A DNA stretch of 64,000 bases from Enterococcus sp. DIV2402 (GCF_017426705.2 NZ_CP147251.1:3136501-3200500); one strand, 5' to 3'. Positions 27,007 to 35,934 are shown, numbered from the stretch's first letter. Notes: generated by a model not told the origin, from the sequence alone. Made by a program: numbers and translations.

Positions 27007-28494
27007 TTAAAGGTGGATAATCTTTGTAGCTACATTTTTTAAGAAAGTTGTATCATGCTCGACAATCAGCATCGTTGGTTGAATCGATTGAATGACTTCT
27101 TCTAGTTGTTTATGATTAAACACATCCAAATAATTTAATGGTTCATCCCAGATAAATAATTCAGCAGGAGTTGCTAATGACTTCGCTAGTTCTACGCGTT
27201 TTCTCTGTCCCATACTCATATTTTCAATTCGATTATTAAAGACGGTTCGTTCAATACCTAATTTCCGTAAGTTGTTTAATAAATCTTGGTAACTTAAGCG
27301 ATGTTCTTCTGCAAATTCCTGCAATGTCCCTTGATTATCTTCATAATTTTGACGTACATAACTAATGGTCACGCCTTGTGGTTGAACAATTTCCCCACTG
27401 ATTTCTCCCTTGAACTGACCTAATAGGCATTGAATAATGGAGGATTTTCCTGAACCATTCGCTCCTTGGATAGCCACACGTTCTCCTTGATTGATTTCAA
27501 ATGAAATAGGTTGAAATAACTGTCGCTCACCATAGCTCAATTGTAACTGTTCTACTTTCAATAATTGCTTGCGATGTGTTGGTCGAAAGTTCATTGTTAA
27601 AGGATCAATATATTCAATATCTTTTAATAATTTTTCTTTTTCAACTGCTTGGTCTTCCATCCGCTTAACGATTGCTTTAGAGCGTTTCATTGTGCGAGCA
27701 GCTCGTGCACCAATTGCTCCGGTATCATAGATGGCTCCACTACCTTTTTTTGTTGGTGAACCATATTTGTCTTTTTCACGTCCACGTGACCACTCTGCTT
27801 TTTCTGCAGCAGTTTGTTTCAAGCGTTTCACTTCTTTTTGCAATTTCGCATTTTGTTCTTGTTCGTATACATCACGTAATCCTTTTTGCTCTTCATAAAC
27901 TGAAAAATTTCCTTGATACAATATCAATTGACTTTTTTCAATGGATAAAACATGGTCCACAACTTCATCTACAAAACTCCGGTCATGACTGACGACAATA
28001 AACCCTTGTTTCTTTTTCAAATAGTCTGCCACTTGCTGACGCGCAGTTACATCTAAATGATTGGTTGGTTCATCAATCAATGGAAAATTCACATCATCTA
28101 CAAATAACAATGCCAACAAAACCTTGGTTTGTTCGCCACCAGACAAACTTGAAAACTCACGCCATAATATTTCAGCATCTAGTTTGAGTAGATTCAGTTC
28201 ACGCTCTAACTTCCACTGCTCAAAGTCAGAAAGCTCTTGTAAGACATAATAGGTCAATTGCGATTTATCCGTCACTGTTTGGGGAAAATACGTAAAGTTT
28301 AATTGGTGTTCAATTTTGCCACTATAAGAATATTCCCCTAGTAACAGACGTAATAAGGTCGTTTTGCCACGCCCATTACGACCAATTAACCCCAGTTTCC
28401 AAGTAGCATCTAAGGTTAAATTGGTCTCTTCAAATAATAATGTTGTTTGCGCATCAAAACCAAATGTTAAATTTTTTATTTCAATTGTTGTCAT
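27007..28494 (-). CDS. lsa: Lsa-type ABC-F ribosome protection protein
   Basis: 495 residues starting MTTIEIKNLTFGF. ATG at 28494 has GAGGTG six bases upstream; GTG at 28503 overlaps that site. Two ABC ATPase domains are fused without membrane segments (ABC-F): Walker A GRNGRGKTT and GANGSGKSS, signatures SSLSGGEQTKVLLALLF and MSMGQRKRVELAKSLA, Walker B IDEPTNHLD and WDEPLNYLD. The long inter-domain linker carries the DKYG...KGSGAIYDTGAIGARAARTMKRSK segment typical of Lsa proteins. Lsa(A) of E. faecalis gives intrinsic resistance to lincosamides, streptogramin A and pleuromutilins by displacing the drug from the ribosome. Close resemblance supports the same role; the exact Lsa class is not assigned. 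Preceded by an attenuator. Confidence 0.9.
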   Translation of the reverse strand: MTTIEIKNLTFGFDAQTTLLFEETNLTLDATWKLGLIGRNGRGKTTLLRLLLGEYSYSGKIEHQLNFTYFPQTVTDKSQLTYYVLQELSDFEQWKLERELNLLKLDAEILWREFSSLSGGEQTKVLLALLFVDDVNFPLIDEPTNHLDVTARQQVADYLKKKQGFIVVSHDRSFVDEVVDHVLSIEKSQLILYQGNFSVYEEQKGLRDVYEQEQNAKLQKEVKRLKQTAAEKAEWSRGREKDKYGSPTKKGSGAIYDTGAIGARAARTMKRSKAIVKRMEDQAVEKEKLLKDIEYIDPLTMNFRPTHRKQLLKVEQLQLSYGERQLFQPISFEINQGERVAIQGANGSGKSSIIQCLLGQFKGEISGEIVQPQGVTISYVRQNYEDNQGTLQEFAEEHRLSYQDLLNNLRKLGIERTVFNNRIENMSMGQRKRVELAKSLATPAELFIWDEPLNYLDVFNHKQLEEVIQSIQPTMLIVEHDTTFLKNVATKIIHL

Positions 28495-28509
28495 TTTATT
28501 CACCTCGAC

Positions 28510-28715
28510 TCACCTTTTTAAAGGCAAGAAAAAATCCTTGGCTATTTTCAGGACAAGGATTCTTATACAAAGGTACACAAAAAGACCCCGTATCAAAAAA
28601 CTACCCAATCCTGAAAATCTGCACACTGCTTCCTTGTAAACAAGACAGTCTTTATGCAGCTTCAACAAATTGGCTTAGTTTTTCAATAGAGGATCCCTCA
28701 CTTCGTTTTTTATTA
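28510..28715 (-). promoter_or_regulatory. Transcription attenuator leader of lsa with upstream reading frame
   Basis: On the minus strand AATCCTTG (561-554 side) and CAAGGATT followed by T6 make an intrinsic terminator at 28528-28561, in front of the lsa ribosome site. Its loop strand TCCTGAAAAT is perfectly complementary to ATTTTCAGGA further upstream (28609-28618), an evident anti-terminator. An upstream frame, GTG at 28626 with AAGGAAG before it, encodes 38 residues (MCRFSGLGSFLIRG...) through this structure and stops at 28510 just before the lsa RBS. A promoter TTGCAT-N17-TATGCT lies at about 28718-28746. The layout fits drug-induced ribosome stalling that relieves termination, known for ABC-F genes. 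Confidence 0.7.
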
Positions 28716-28758
28716 AAATAAGCATACCATGATTGAAATTTCCATGCAACGAAAAAAA

Positions 28759-29340
28759 TTACAAGTCAAACGTTTCTTTGATTTTTGTAGCAGTTTCAAC
28801 AGGTGACAACTGCGTATTGTCGATAATCAACGTTTTGGCACGTGGTTCTAATGTAGCTAATTCATTAGGTAAAGAAACCAAACGCCATTTTTCATTTGAC
28901 GTGATTAACTCATGATGCGAAAATGCAATATCCCGTTTAGAAGGTTTGGCGGCCAAACGATCGTCGCCGACATTTCGCTGAATGCGTGTTTCTAAATCTG
29001 TCACCAGTTCGACAAAATAAACCTCTTCGCCAGCATCTAAAAAAATAGCCGCAATTTCTTTTAAAAATTGACGGTCATAGGCCTCACTAAACCCAATCAT
29101 AATCGTAAAAATAATTGCTTCTGTGACATTATTGTTTTTATTTAACACAAAGGACTTGAACAATTCTCTACGTGTTAAATCCGATAAGCGAAAAGTTTCT
29201 TGGGTGTAACCTAAAAAATTAGCATACAAATCAATTGTCTGATGGTTATATAATAATTTGCCATCGATTTGCTTTTCCAATTCTTTGCCGACGGTCATTT
29301 TTCCTACTGCTTGTGCGCCGATTAAAACAATTAAGCTCAT
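28759..29340 (-). CDS. P-loop nucleotide kinase-like ATPase
   Basis: 193 residues beginning MSLIVLIGAQAVGKMTVGKEL, with Walker A GAQAVGKMT and the shikimate/adenylate-kinase-like fold (later DLETRIQRNVGDDRLAAKPSKRD, a lid-like Arg-rich segment). The N-terminal LIGAQAVGKMTVGKELEK...LLYNHQTIDLY is typical of a small family of uncharacterised kinases annotated as AAA or shikimate-kinase-like. Substrate unknown. Monocistronic, upstream of lsa on the same strand. Confidence 0.75.
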   Translation of the reverse strand: MSLIVLIGAQAVGKMTVGKELEKQIDGKLLYNHQTIDLYANFLGYTQETFRLSDLTRRELFKSFVLNKNNNVTEAIIFTIMIGFSEAYDRQFLKEIAAIFLDAGEEVYFVELVTDLETRIQRNVGDDRLAAKPSKRDIAFSHHELITSNEKWRLVSLPNELATLEPRAKTLIIDNTQLSPVETATKIKETFDL

Positions 29341-29433
29341 AGTGCCACCTCTTTCTTAATTAACTATACAAAAAAACCGCCAGTTTGGTTAGGACTGACG
29401 GAAAAAGGAGTAATTACTCTACTAAGGAGTAAA

Positions 29434-29511
29434 ATGAAAAATAAAAAGGTTATTGTTGGTTATGGACTTAGTATAGCCCCTTTTAAGACTTCTGTCATAA
29501 AAATAACCTAA
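29434..29511 (+). CDS. Possible 25-residue small protein or leader peptide
   Basis: ATG at 29434 is preceded by AAGGAG with good spacing and encodes MKNKKVIVGYGLSIAPFKTS plus five residues before TAA. A hairpin CCGcCAGT...ACTGaCGG lies upstream (29373-29392). There is no downstream gene on the plus strand within reach, so a leader role is doubtful. Weak evidence from ribosome site only. Confidence 0.3.
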   Translation: MKNKKVIVGYGLSIAPFKTSVIKIT

Positions 29512-29557
29512 TAGTTCCATTAAATATTTCTCGTTTTTCGCTTTATTTTTATCATTT

Positions 29558-29986
29558 TTATTTTTTCAATAATAAACTTGTCATTCGTTGAATAGAAAAT
29601 GAAATAGCATCTGTTGCTGTATCTTGTTTTATTTCTGCACGATCAAAAGCTGCAACGTCAATCCCCGTTTCAAGACTCGTAATCATTTCTTCGCATCCTT
29701 GAACATATTCGGTATACGCACGTTCAAATTTTTTATGAATGCCCATCACACGTGCTGGAGGACGTAATGTACTAACCGTTTGTTGCATCGCTGTGTATTG
29801 GTTCGTTCCTTCTTTAAAAATAGTAACAATCTCTGCACGACGTTCATCTGAAATAGCCGCTAGCTCTTCTTTATCAATCGCTTGACGAATTTCTTCGTAG
29901 CAAGGATGCATTTCTTCACCGATTGCTTCTGTATTTTTTACAATATCGTTAATTTTTTGTACATAATAGCCTAAATTAGGTTTCAC
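29558..29986 (-). CDS. Hypothetical helical protein
   Basis: 142 residues, no signal or membrane segment, predicted all-helical (YYVQKINDIVKNTEAIGEEMHPCYEEIRQAIDKEELAAISDERRAEIVTIF…). Two cysteines, no catalytic motif. Own transcription unit between genes of unrelated function. Family not recognised. Confidence 0.7.
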   Translation of the reverse strand: MKPNLGYYVQKINDIVKNTEAIGEEMHPCYEEIRQAIDKEELAAISDERRAEIVTIFKEGTNQYTAMQQTVSTLRPPARVMGIHKKFERAYTEYVQGCEEMITSLETGIDVAAFDRAEIKQDTATDAISFSIQRMTSLLLKK

Positions 29987-30055
29987 CCATCATTCCCTAC
30001 TTTCTTTTTGTTTGCTTCATTGTACCTTTTTTCAATGATTTAGAAAAGTCAAAAA

Positions 30056-30110
30056 GAAAATATCCAAACTATCGAGAGGTTAACCCGCTCATTTTACATA
30101 GTTTGGATAT
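30056..30110 (-). terminator. Terminator after the PepSY lipoprotein gene
   Basis: ATATCCAAACTAT (30060-30072) pairs perfectly with ATAGTTTGGATAT (30098-30110); on the minus strand a T-rich run (TTTCTTTTT) follows. Confidence 0.85.
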
Positions 30111-30147
30111 CGTTTGTTTTATTTTTTATCAGACTATTCCGTTCGGA

Positions 30148-30774
30148 TTAATCATCCAATTCAACTTCTAAAACTTCACCTGTTTTAGCATCTAGTTTCA
30201 CATTGGTTTCTTTGTTGCCATCTTTGACTTGAACATCCCAATAAGTGATATTCATTTCTTTATCTAAATCCCAATCAGTTACTTGACCACTTTTGGCTTC
30301 ATCGGTAGCAATTTTAGCAGCTTCTTCAACTGTTAATAAATCAGACAAGTCTAATTTGTCTTCTTGACGTTTGACACCTTTTTGTTCATCGGCATCTAGG
30401 GCTTCTTCTTTTTGTTTCTTCACTTCTTTGGTTTGTGCATCGACACTGACTTCGTATTCGTTGTCATCATCCACACCTTCTACTTTATAGAAATAATTTC
30501 CTAATGAAGAATCCAATTCAATGGATGTAATATCGGTATTTGGATGTGTTTCTTGATAAGCTTGAATGGCATCTTCTACCGTTACTTTAAAGGTTGGAAT
30601 TTCAGCTGCAGCAGATGTAGCTGTTGCTGATGAGCTTGTCGTTGTTGCACTTGATGACGTTGATGATGTATTTGTTGGCGTTTCATTTCCTGAAGAAACT
30701 GGATTTTCAGCGGCACAGCCAGCAAAAATTAATGCTAACGCTAGGGTACTTGTATATAAGATTGTTTTTTTCAC
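30148..30774 (-). CDS. PepSY-domain lipoprotein
   Basis: 208 residues. Signal peptide with lipobox FAGC, then a Ser/Thr-rich linker (~25-60) and two PepSY units: TVEDAIQAYQETHPNTDITSIELDSSLGNYFYKVEGVDDDNEYEVSVDAQTKEV and LTVEEAAKIATDEAKSGQVTDWDLDKEMNITYWDVQVKDGNKETNVKLDAKTGEV. PepSY domains are extracytoplasmic and thought to bind or inhibit proteases or sense envelope conditions. The gene follows the histidine kinase gene and shares with the regulator's promoter the sequence ATGAAGATTTTTTCAT, so it is probably a target of this two-component system. Confidence 0.85.
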   Translation of the reverse strand: MKKTILYTSTLALALIFAGCAAENPVSSGNETPTNTSSTSSSATTTSSSATATSAAAEIPTFKVTVEDAIQAYQETHPNTDITSIELDSSLGNYFYKVEGVDDDNEYEVSVDAQTKEVKKQKEEALDADEQKGVKRQEDKLDLSDLLTVEEAAKIATDEAKSGQVTDWDLDKEMNITYWDVQVKDGNKETNVKLDAKTGEVLEVELDD

Positions 30775-30852
30775 GTTGGTTTCCTCCTTTAATTTCTATC
30801 TATAGTTTAATCATTTTAACGACCCTTTACTATCGAGTTATCTAAAATTGCT

Positions 30853-30868
30853 ATGAAGATTTTTTCAT
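30853..30868. promoter_or_regulatory. Candidate response-regulator operator before the PepSY gene
   Basis: ATGAAGATTTTTTCAT, an inverted repeat ATGAA-N6-TTCAT, occurs here (overlapping the kinase stop codon, ~80 bases before the PepSY gene) and again at 32942-32957 upstream of the regulator gene. Two identical 16-base copies flanking the same system suggest the regulator's binding site. Confidence 0.5.
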
Positions 30869-32202
30869 TTTTTAGGAAATTCCACGGTAAAAATACTGCC
30901 CTTTGGTTGATTATCGGCTACAGATAGCTTTCCTTGATACTTTTCAACAATCGACGCCACGATGGCTAAACCGATTCCTGAACCTTCAACTTGGCTAGAG
31001 CGCGAACTATCTACACGGAAAAAACGTTCAAAAATCCGCCCTTTCATTTCATCTGGAATGCCTTCCCCAGTATCGGCTACGTCTAATTGAATGGTTTCGT
31101 TTGCCTGTAAACGAATGTGGATAGTCTCATTGGCTGCGGAATACTTTCTGGCATTCCCAAATAAATTTTGACAAATTTGTTGCAGCTCTAATTCGTCAGC
31201 ATACATATGAATGTTTTCTTGAATATCAAACGTCACTTCTTGAGGGCAAGACGCTTGTAATTTCTGAACTTCTTGTTGCACTAAGACAGAGAAATCAACC
31301 TCTTTACAAACCTGTGTAGCATGATGTTTACCTAATAGCAATAATTGATTCGTCATGGTTTCTAACCGCTTTGATTCCTTATCAATAAAATCAATTGATG
31401 GCGCAATGACTTCTGGATGGGCTGATCCACGCCGTTTGATTAATTGGACATGACCGCGAATCGCCGTTAATGGGGTTCGTAATTCATGAGAAGCATCCGT
31501 CACAAATTGCCCTTCTCGTTTCATCGCTTCCCGTTGCATGCGTAATAACTGATTAAAGGAAGATGCAGCTTGTTTAATTTCACTTGGCGTTTCTGGGACA
31601 CTCAATAGTTTTGCTTGGTTGTTGGTTAACTCGATTTCTTTCATTTCTTGGGTCATTTGTTGCAAAGTCTTGCTCCATTTACCAACGAAAAAGTAAATAA
31701 TCCAACTGCCGATCAATACGGCAAACAGATTTAACAGCACACTAATGACTAACATGCGCATCATCATTTCAATCACTGTATTGCCATGAATCGCAATTTC
31801 TACAGTTCGTCCTTGCTGCTGATGCCGTTGAAAATAATAAATTTCATCCTCCATCAAAATAATACCTTTAAAGATGGGTAAAGCCGTACCTTCTGCCAAT
31901 TCGGTAAAAATTTCCTTGCCATCTTTTGAATAATACGTCGGACCATCTGTTAACAAAATTCGCACGGCATCCTCTTCATTTTTAGCAATTGTCACATCAA
32001 CTAAAGCATCCCAATCATCTGTTGCTTGCGGTACTTCCTCTAAGGTAGTCGCAATTTCTTTGGCTTGATCGGCTAAATAATAATAAACAGAATATAAAGA
32101 AATCGTAACAAAGGCTACATTGACAATAAGTAACAAGCCCGTCAAAATGGCTACAAAACGACTTGTTAGCTGAAACTGTGCACCTTTTTTTCTATCTGTC
32201 AT
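30865..32202 (-). CDS. Sensor histidine kinase
   Basis: 445 residues. Two membrane helices (~15-38 and ~148-172) enclose an extracellular sensor region of about 110 residues. A HAMP-like linker precedes the dimerisation domain with the phosphorylatable His in DASHELRTPLTAIRGH, and the ATPase domain shows N (NLFGNARKYS), G1 (DTGEGIP), F and G2 (GSGIGLAIV) boxes. It should phosphorylate the regulator whose gene overlaps it by 11 bases. The signal is unknown, perhaps envelope stress given the PepSY lipoprotein. Confidence 0.95.
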   Translation of the reverse strand: MTDRKKGAQFQLTSRFVAILTGLLLIVNVAFVTISLYSVYYYLADQAKEIATTLEEVPQATDDWDALVDVTIAKNEEDAVRILLTDGPTYYSKDGKEIFTELAEGTALPIFKGIILMEDEIYYFQRHQQQGRTVEIAIHGNTVIEMMMRMLVISVLLNLFAVLIGSWIIYFFVGKWSKTLQQMTQEMKEIELTNNQAKLLSVPETPSEIKQAASSFNQLLRMQREAMKREGQFVTDASHELRTPLTAIRGHVQLIKRRGSAHPEVIAPSIDFIDKESKRLETMTNQLLLLGKHHATQVCKEVDFSVLVQQEVQKLQASCPQEVTFDIQENIHMYADELELQQICQNLFGNARKYSAANETIHIRLQANETIQLDVADTGEGIPDEMKGRIFERFFRVDSSRSSQVEGSGIGLAIVASIVEKYQGKLSVADNQPKGSIFTVEFPKK

Positions 32203-32872
32203 CTAATTCCCTCAATACATAGCCTACTCCACGTACCGTCTGAATCATTAATCCGTACTTTCCTAATTTGTTGCGAAGCGTGCGGATATACACATCCACA
32301 ACATTCGTTTGTCCCATAAAATCATAGCCCCATACGGTATTTAACAATTCGTCACGTGTTTTTATTTCTTCTGGTGTTTTCATTAATTCATACAATATGC
32401 CAAATTCTTTGGGTGTTAAATAAATTTCTTCCTCATCGATGGTTACTTGGTGTTTGGCAATATCTAACTGTAATTGGTGATAGGTGATTGTTGTTGCTTC
32501 TTGTTTATTTAAGCGTCGTTCAATGACACGAATGCGCGCAAATAACTCTTCAATATCAAATGGTTTGGTAATATAATCATCCAATCCTGTATCTAAGCCA
32601 ATCACAATATCCGTTGTTTGGTTGCGAGCGGTCATCATGATAATCGGAATATCGCTCTCTTTGCGAATCCGTCTAGCCACCGTAATCCCATCATATTTAG
32701 GCAACATCCAATCTAATAAAATCAAATCGAACGCATGTGTAGCAAAAGCATCTAGTGCTTCTTGTCCATCTTTCACCCAGATGACCTCATAGCCTTCAAA
32801 TGTTAATTCAGATTGAATAAAACTAGCTAAACTTTCTTCATCTTCCACTAATAAAATGCTGACATTTTCCAT
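32192..32872 (-). CDS. OmpR-family response regulator
   Basis: 226 residues: receiver domain with acceptor Asp54 (LILLDWMLP), conserved DE pair near the start, T and K (MMTARN, YITKPF), then an OmpR/PhoB winged helix (YLTPKEFGILYELM...RDELLNTVWGYDF...VDVYIRTLRNKLG). Translated together with the kinase (overlapping frames). Its promoter has a good -10 (TATAAT, about 32897) but a poor -35, as in activator-dependent promoters, with the ATGAA-N6-TTCAT element further upstream at 32942-32957. Confidence 0.95.
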   Translation of the reverse strand: MENVSILLVEDEESLASFIQSELTFEGYEVIWVKDGQEALDAFATHAFDLILLDWMLPKYDGITVARRIRKESDIPIIMMTARNQTTDIVIGLDTGLDDYITKPFDIEELFARIRVIERRLNKQEATTITYHQLQLDIAKHQVTIDEEEIYLTPKEFGILYELMKTPEEIKTRDELLNTVWGYDFMGQTNVVDVYIRTLRNKLGKYGLMIQTVRGVGYVLRELDDR

Positions 32873-32941
32873 CTACAGCCCTCCTTTTCTTCATTATAAA
32901 GAAAGACTTCCTTTTTCGAAAATGTTTAGGGTAAATAATAG

Positions 32942-32957
32942 ATGAAGATTTTTTCAT
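32942..32957. promoter_or_regulatory. Candidate autoregulatory operator of the two-component system
   Basis: Second copy of ATGAAGATTTTTTCAT, about 45 bases upstream of the -10 box of the regulator gene. Identical over 16 bases to 30853-30868. Confidence 0.5.
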
Positions 32958-32994
32958 AAAAAAAGTGACTAGCTAAACAGCTAATCACTTTTCC
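32957..32994 (-). terminator. Terminator of the cation ATPase gene
   Basis: On the minus strand AAAAGTGATTAGCT and AGCTAGTCACTTTT form a stem with loop GTTT, followed by TTTTTT; directly after the ATPase stop codon. Confidence 0.88.
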
Positions 32995-32999
32995 TTATT

Positions 33000-35729
33000 T
33001 TATTCTTTACCCATTGCACGTTGGATTGCTTTTACAATCTCAACAACTGGAATAATCGCAAATGAAGCACCCACTACGATTCCCCATTGGTACCAGTCTA
33101 AATGCGTTACTTTGAAGATATCGTTTAGACCTGGAATAACGATAATCCCCATCATTAATACAAATGATAATAGAATCGCCCAGTTGAAGGCTTTGTTTCG
33201 GAATGCGCCAACTTTGAACAATGACTGATGAACAGATTTCACGTTGAACGCGTGGAATAACTGCATCAAACCTAATGTTGCGAACGCCATTGTTAACGCA
33301 TCTGCATGTTGTAAGTCATACAATCCTGTGGCATCTAAACCTGGCATGTTTGCCGCTGTATGCGCTGGCCATTGTAGTGCAGACCAGTATACAAATAATA
33401 CAGCTGCAGCTTCTAAAATACCTTGGTAAATAATACTACTCATAACACCACCGGAGAAGAAGTTTGAGTTCTTACCACGAGGTTTATGCGCCATCAAATC
33501 TTTTTCAGCAGGTTCCATACCCAAAGCAATCGCTGGGAATGTATCTGTCACTAAGTTAATCCATAATAGATGGATTGGTAGTAATGTGTCCCAACCTAAT
33601 AATGTTGCAATAAATAGTGTCAATACTTCCCCTAAGTTTGCAGCCATTAAATATTGGATAGCCTTTTGAATATTTGAGAAGACTTTACGTCCTTCTTCGA
33701 CAGCAACAACGATTGTCGCAAAGTTATCATCCGCTAATACCATGTCAGAAGCACCCTTAGACACTTCTGTACCAGTAATCCCCATACCAACACCGATATC
33801 GGCTTGTTTTAATGAAGGTGCATCGTTTACACCGTCACCAGTCATGGCTACAACTTTACCTTCTTGTTGCCAAGCTTTTACAATACGTACCTTATGTTCT
33901 GGAGATACACGAGCATAAACAGAGTATTTTGAAATATTTTGTGCTAAATCAGCATCAGACATTTGATTTAATTCAGCACCAGTTAAAACAGCAGCGTCAT
34001 CACCTGGTTTGATGATTCCTAAACGACCTGCAATTGCTTCTGCTGTATCACGATGGTCACCGGTAATCATAATTGGACGAATCCCTGCTTCTTTAGCAAC
34101 TTTAACTGCACCTGCAGCTTCCGCACGCTCAGGGTCAATCATGCCGACTAATCCAGCAAAAATTAAATCATTTTCAAGTTCTTCTGAAACTAATTTTTCA
34201 GGAACACTGTCAATGTATTTATACGCCATACCTAAGACACGTAATGCTTGTTTTGCCATGTCTTTGTTGTTTGATAATACTTTTTCTTGTTCAGCAGCTG
34301 TCATTGGTAAAACTTTACCGTTTAATAGTACTTCTTTGGTACGACCTAATAATACATCTGGCGCACCTTTTACTGCTACTAAGAAACGACCATCTGCCAA
34401 TTTATGAATTGTACTCATCAATTTACGATCTGAATCAAATGGTAAATCTGCAACGCGTGGTTCTTTTGGTTCTTCTTGACGAACATCAAAGCCTTTATCA
34501 CGACCAAATTGAACTAAAGCTGTTTCTGTCGGGTCACCCATTAGGTTACCTTCTTGACCGATACGTGTATCGTTCGCGAAGTTCATAATTTTTAACGCCA
34601 TATTATCCATTGAAATATCATCTGATGCTGCATATTGATGGTCATCAAAGTATAATTTTTCAACAGTCATTTGGTTTAGCGTTAATGTTCCCGTTTTGTC
34701 AGAAGCAATAATATCAGTAGCTCCTAATGTTTCAACAGCTGGTAATTTTCGAATCATCGCATTACGCTTCGCCATTACTTGCGTACCTAAAGCTAAGATA
34801 ATAGTTACAATCGCTGGCAACCCTTCTGGAATCGCAGCAACAGCTAATGAGATAGAAGTTAATAACATCTCAACCCAATCACGACCATTTAAGACTGTAC
34901 CAACAAAGAACATGATAACCGCAATAATTAAAATTGCAGCAGTTAAGAACTTACCTAATTGATTCAAGTTACGTTTTAATGGTGTTTCTGTTTCGTCAGC
35001 ATTTGCTAACATCCCCGCAATCTTACCAACTTCTGTGTTCATCCCAGTATTAACAACGATCCCTTTACCACGACCATATGTTACGTTACTGTTTGAATAC
35101 GCCATATTGATTCGATCACCAATTCCGATATCTTTTCCTTCAAGAACTGTTAATTCTTTTTCAACTGGAACAGATTCTCCAGTAAGAGCCGCTTCTTCAA
35201 TTTTTAACGAACTCGCTTCAATTAAACGCATATCTGCTGGAACAACATCCCCAGCTTCTAATAAAACAATATCTCCTGGAACTAATTCTGTACTACTTAC
35301 AGTCACACTATGACCATTACGTAATACATTCGCATTAGGCGTTGACATTTCACGCAAAGCTTCAATTGCTTGTTCCGCCTTTGCTTCTTGGATAACACCC
35401 ATTACCGCATTGATAATAACTACGGCTAGAATGATAATTGCATCCACCCACTCACGGTGGCCTTCTGCATTTGGTACCATCGCTGAAATTGCAGCAGCAG
35501 CAATTAAAACAAGAATCATTAAATCTTTAAATTGCTCTAAGAATTTTTGCAACATGCTTTTCTTTTTGCCTTCTTCTAATTCATTGGCACCATATTGCGT
35601 TAAGCGACTTTTCGCTTCACTATCAGAAAGTCCTTCAGGTTGTGATCCTAATTCTTCAAAAACAGCATCCACTGTTTGAGAGTAAAAAGCTTGCGATAGT
35701 TGTTGTTTCTTTGCATTTTCCTCTGACAT
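33000..35729 (-). CDS. P2-type cation-transporting ATPase (PacL/YoaB-like; Ca2+ or Mn2+)
   Basis: 909 residues; GGAGG before the ATG. Complete P-type architecture: N-terminal cation ATPase domain, TGES loop (LTGESVPVEK), PEGLPA in the fourth membrane helix (VAAIPEGLPAIVT), phosphorylation motif DKTGTLTLNQMT, KGAPD nucleotide-binding motif, MTGDGVNDAPSLKQADIG hinge and a C-terminal set of six helices. The PEGLP helix and overall length place it with SERCA/PMR1-like pumps. The manganese-type riboswitch in its leader suggests Mn2+ efflux, as for YoaB of Lactococcus and related streptococcal pumps; calcium transport remains possible. Confidence 0.93.
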   Translation of the reverse strand: MSEENAKKQQLSQAFYSQTVDAVFEELGSQPEGLSDSEAKSRLTQYGANELEEGKKKSMLQKFLEQFKDLMILVLIAAAAISAMVPNAEGHREWVDAIIILAVVIINAVMGVIQEAKAEQAIEALREMSTPNANVLRNGHSVTVSSTELVPGDIVLLEAGDVVPADMRLIEASSLKIEEAALTGESVPVEKELTVLEGKDIGIGDRINMAYSNSNVTYGRGKGIVVNTGMNTEVGKIAGMLANADETETPLKRNLNQLGKFLTAAILIIAVIMFFVGTVLNGRDWVEMLLTSISLAVAAIPEGLPAIVTIILALGTQVMAKRNAMIRKLPAVETLGATDIIASDKTGTLTLNQMTVEKLYFDDHQYAASDDISMDNMALKIMNFANDTRIGQEGNLMGDPTETALVQFGRDKGFDVRQEEPKEPRVADLPFDSDRKLMSTIHKLADGRFLVAVKGAPDVLLGRTKEVLLNGKVLPMTAAEQEKVLSNNKDMAKQALRVLGMAYKYIDSVPEKLVSEELENDLIFAGLVGMIDPERAEAAGAVKVAKEAGIRPIMITGDHRDTAEAIAGRLGIIKPGDDAAVLTGAELNQMSDADLAQNISKYSVYARVSPEHKVRIVKAWQQEGKVVAMTGDGVNDAPSLKQADIGVGMGITGTEVSKGASDMVLADDNFATIVVAVEEGRKVFSNIQKAIQYLMAANLGEVLTLFIATLLGWDTLLPIHLLWINLVTDTFPAIALGMEPAEKDLMAHKPRGKNSNFFSGGVMSSIIYQGILEAAAVLFVYWSALQWPAHTAANMPGLDATGLYDLQHADALTMAFATLGLMQLFHAFNVKSVHQSLFKVGAFRNKAFNWAILLSFVLMMGIIVIPGLNDIFKVTHLDWYQWGIVVGASFAIIPVVEIVKAIQRAMGKE

Positions 35730-35769
35730 GTTCTTCCTCCTTTAATTTTTGCCTCCATACACCTCTATT

Positions 35770-35928
35770 TTTTCAAAAAAAATAGACTTGTGTATGTGCG
35801 ACACATACATAAGTCTCACTAATTAAGGCAACACCAGAAAAAAAGTTGTTAGGTTCTTTTCGGTTGGTGACGTTGCCACAGCGTATGTGCTGCAAGTTAC
35901 TCCCTCATGATACAAAAAAATTATTACA
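35770..35928 (-). promoter_or_regulatory. yybP-ykoY (manganese) riboswitch with terminator
   Basis: The leader (minus strand) shows the class hallmarks: GGGAGTAAC near the 5' end, CAGCACATACGCTGTGG, GGCAACGTCACC, and the closing GGTGTTGCCTTAATTAGTGAGACTT. The last segment (GAGACTTATGTATGTG) is also the 5' arm of a terminator (35776-35816: AGACTT.TGTATGTGT pairing with ACATACACAAGTCT, then T8). Ligand binding to the aptamer would hold this strand and let transcription proceed. It lies between a strong promoter and the cation ATPase, the usual target of this riboswitch class. Confidence 0.85.
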
Positions 35929-35934
35929 GAATTT

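Noticed and set aside
28528..28545. Partial match of the guide-like segment (GAAAAAATC) in the lsa terminator region
   Set aside because: Only nine A-rich bases, on the transcript's terminator T-run complement; explained by the terminator.
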